DNA of 64,000 bases from Larsenimonas rhizosphaerae. GTDB lineage: Bacteria; Pseudomonadota; Gammaproteobacteria; Pseudomonadales; Halomonadaceae. The position numbers were made by a program, and so were the translations under genes. The stretch is taken from NCBI RefSeq assembly GCF_023700005.1, contig NZ_JAMLJK010000001.1, positions 1,781,096 through 1,845,095 on the forward strand, written 5' to 3'. The notes beneath the pieces were generated by a model. The model was not told the origin of the DNA, searched no databases, and saw nothing but the letters and a program-made list of their open reading frames with translations. Below, in pieces: positions 62,286-64,000 of the stretch; the stretch's first letter is position 1; every line of letters starts with the position of its first letter.

Positions 62286-64000
62286 ATGAGCATCTCCAAA
62301 AGCGCCGTACCTGCCAGGACGCCCCAGGCTACGCGGGTAATGGTAGAACACGCCAGGCTGGCCTATATCCGAGGCATCATTCCCTTTGCCGTTATATTTC
62401 AATGCGCCTGTGCCCTGGTCATCCCCTTTTTCAGCATGCACATGCCTTCGATCGGGATGATGCTCTGGAGCGTGGCCATCATTGCCATTGCCATGGTGCA
62501 TTTCGGCCTCTTCCACCGGTTTCCGACGCGTCAGTCGGAAAAGGCATTGAAGCGCATCAAGAAACGATTTCTGCAGTATACATTTGCCCTGGCGGGCATG
62601 TGGGCCATCTTTCCGCTGCTCGCCCTGCCCGGCAGTGACCCGATACATCAGGCGGTTATAGGGCTGGTGCTGATGAGCGTTCTCGGCGCCGGCAGCTTTA
62701 CCCGTGCCGCCAGCCTGACGGCCTCGCTCGGCTGGATTGCCATCATCAGCCTGGGGGCATTCATTTCCATATGGGCGTGCGCCTTTGATCGCCCGCTGTT
62801 ACTTGTCACCTTCCTGACATTTTACAGCGGCGTCAGCGCGCTTCTGTCCTGGAAGATATCCTCGATCCTTTGTCACCGGTTTCAAAATGAAGCCGAGCTT
62901 GTTCGGCGCAATGACTTTATTGAAGTCATGCTCAACGAATACGAGCACTCGGTCAGCGACTGGATATGGGAAACGAATGCCGGTCACTTCATCATTCATG
63001 CCTCACCTCGCCTATTGCGCGTTACCGGCATGTCAGAGAGAGCGCTTGGCCGTGCATCGGCGCTGCAGCATCTGGAAGGCGCTCAGGGTATTGAAGCAAT
63101 TGAAACCCTCGTTCAGGCACGCCGTCCCTTCAAGCGCCTGATCATCTGCATCGATGCTCATTCATCCCGACGCTGGTGGGAAATTTCAGGCAAACCCTAT
63201 TTTGACGACCGGGGTGAATTTCTTGGCTACCGTGGCGTCGGCAGTGATATCACTCAGCGCCAGCGGGCTCACCTTGGCATGACGTACCTTGCCGAGCACG
63301 ACAGCCTCACCAAGCTTCGCAACCGTGCCTGGTTTCAGCAGCATCTGCACGTCACCATTGAAAAGCCACGGACAAGTCAGGGTGTGCCGGTGCTGTTCAT
63401 GCTTGATATCGACAATTTCAAGCCACTCAACGATCAATGGGGTCACGCGTTCGGTGACAGTTTTCTGATCGCCTTCTCGGAACTGCTGAAGATACTGTGC
63501 ACACCTGAAAACATCTGTGCGTCTCGTCAGGGTGGAGATGAATTTGCCCTTCTCGGCATCTTCAAAAGCGAGGCCGCAGCGCTTGATTTCGCTGACCGTC
63601 TTTTGAAACGGTTCGATATCCCGCTAAACATTCAGCAGAAGGAAGTACAGGCACGCTTTTCGATCGGCCTGACCCTGCATGCCGGTGCGACAATTAATGT
63701 CCAGAAACTGATGCAGCAGGCAGACCTTGCGCTCTACGAAGCCAAGCGCCGAGGTGGACATTGTGCTGTACCCTATTACCACCAGCTGGATCTGGCAGCC
63801 CGGGAGCGCCGACAGCTGATTACCGATCTGCGTCAGGCCATAAATGACAAGGGAATGGAGCTTTACTTTCAGCCCATTGTCATGACCGGCAGCCATCAGC
63901 CGACCCACTTCGAGGCGCTGCTTCGATGGAATAACCCGACGCGAGGATTTATCGGCCCCGATGTCTTCATTCCCCTGGCCGAGGAAACCGGGCTGATACA
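62286..64000 (+). CDS. Membrane PAS-GGDEF-EAL protein (cut by window end)
   Basis: The frame opens at ATG 62286, the first Met after an in-frame TGA at 62277, and runs off the right edge; about 571 residues are visible. An N-terminal membrane region of five to six segments (about residues 25-195) is followed by a PAS domain (about 215-325, ending GVGSDITQRQ). The GGDEF domain (about 330-500) has HDSLTKLRNR, MLDIDNFKPLND and an intact RQGGDEF. The EAL domain begins near ELYFQPIV and has an intact FEALLRW. It may both make and degrade cyclic di-GMP. The EAL metal residues beyond the edge cannot be checked. Confidence 0.93.
   Translation, partial: MSISKSAVPARTPQATRVMVEHARLAYIRGIIPFAVIFQCACALVIPFFSMHMPSIGMMLWSVAIIAIAMVHFGLFHRFPTRQSEKALKRIKKRFLQYTFALAGMWAIFPLLALPGSDPIHQAVIGLVLMSVLGAGSFTRAASLTASLGWIAIISLGAFISIWACAFDRPLLLVTFLTFYSGVSALLSWKISSILCHRFQNEAELVRRNDFIEVMLNEYEHSVSDWIWETNAGHFIIHASPRLLRVTGMSERALGRASALQHLEGAQGIEAIETLVQARRPFKRLIICIDAHSSRRWWEISGKPYFDDRGEFLGYRGVGSDITQRQRAHLGMTYLAEHDSLTKLRNRAWFQQHLHVTIEKPRTSQGVPVLFMLDIDNFKPLNDQWGHAFGDSFLIAFSELLKILCTPENICASRQGGDEFALLGIFKSEAAALDFADRLLKRFDIPLNIQQKEVQARFSIGLTLHAGATINVQKLMQQADLALYEAKRRGGHCAVPYYHQLDLAARERRQLITDLRQAINDKGMELYFQPIVMTGSHQPTHFEALLRWNNPTRGFIGPDVFIPLAEETGLI

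Noticed and set aside
1-64000. Mobile elements, prophage, CRISPR arrays or classical defence genes
   Set aside because: No transposase, integrase, repeat-spacer pattern or restriction/toxin family was recognised in any reading frame.

Overview
The window is chromosomal DNA from a moderately GC-rich gammaproteobacterium. Gene order (prmA-dusB-fis, the lipA/lipB to proA elongasome cluster, accBC), a PPi-dependent phosphofructokinase, a PutA without an N-terminal DNA-binding domain, a TctCBA system and an osmoprotectant ABC transporter fit a halophilic Halomonadaceae member (Halomonas/Kushneria-like). That assignment is inference from gene content. I see no rRNA, insertion sequence, prophage or CRISPR array.

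Layout. 1-2620: the end of an unrecognised gene, an omega-amidase (yafV), an LrgA/LrgB pair and tRNA-Pro(GGG). 2641-13710 (minus): twelve genes in one direction, proA-nadD-rsfS-rlmH-mrdA-rodA-mltB-rlpA-dacA and then ybeD-lipB-lipA, covering cell elongation, peptidoglycan trimming, NAD and proline synthesis, ribosome maturation and lipoylation. 13865-20654: a DedA-PAP2 fusion, mpl (murein recycling), then a pyrophosphate locus in which pfp and ppa flank a tail-anchored kinase/phosphatase-like protein that has lost key catalytic residues. 20768-28682: dsbD, accBC, prmA, dusB-fis and purH. 29042-30307: an AT-rich patch with a 47-codon secreted Thr-rich peptide gene and a membrane acyltransferase. 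30505-40877: adenine deaminase, tctCBA, an AraC regulator, putA and putP. 41306-52331: metallo-hydrolase, slyD, ycjXF, a Fur-type iron ABC transporter without its binding protein, a nagA/GlcNAc-kinase/HAD operon, a COG0523 GTPase and an NAD(P)-binding protein. 52411-57449: RNase II and a glycosyltransferase/deacetylase/UPF0104 envelope operon. 57518-64000: a fused binding-protein/permease osmoprotectant transporter, a BON-MscS channel, two small lipoproteins and a PAS-GGDEF-EAL protein that runs off the end.

Most of the window is housekeeping. The least explained items are: (i) the highly expressed-looking secreted mini-peptide at 29042-29185; (ii) the probable pseudokinase/pseudophosphatase at 18173-19912; (iii) a Fur-box promoter followed by a structured RNA and an intrinsic terminator at 47443-47594, either a small iron-responsive RNA or an attenuated leader; (iv) a nested hairpin in the accBC leader at 22705-22770; and (v) an osmoprotectant transporter with its binding domain fused N-terminally to the permease.
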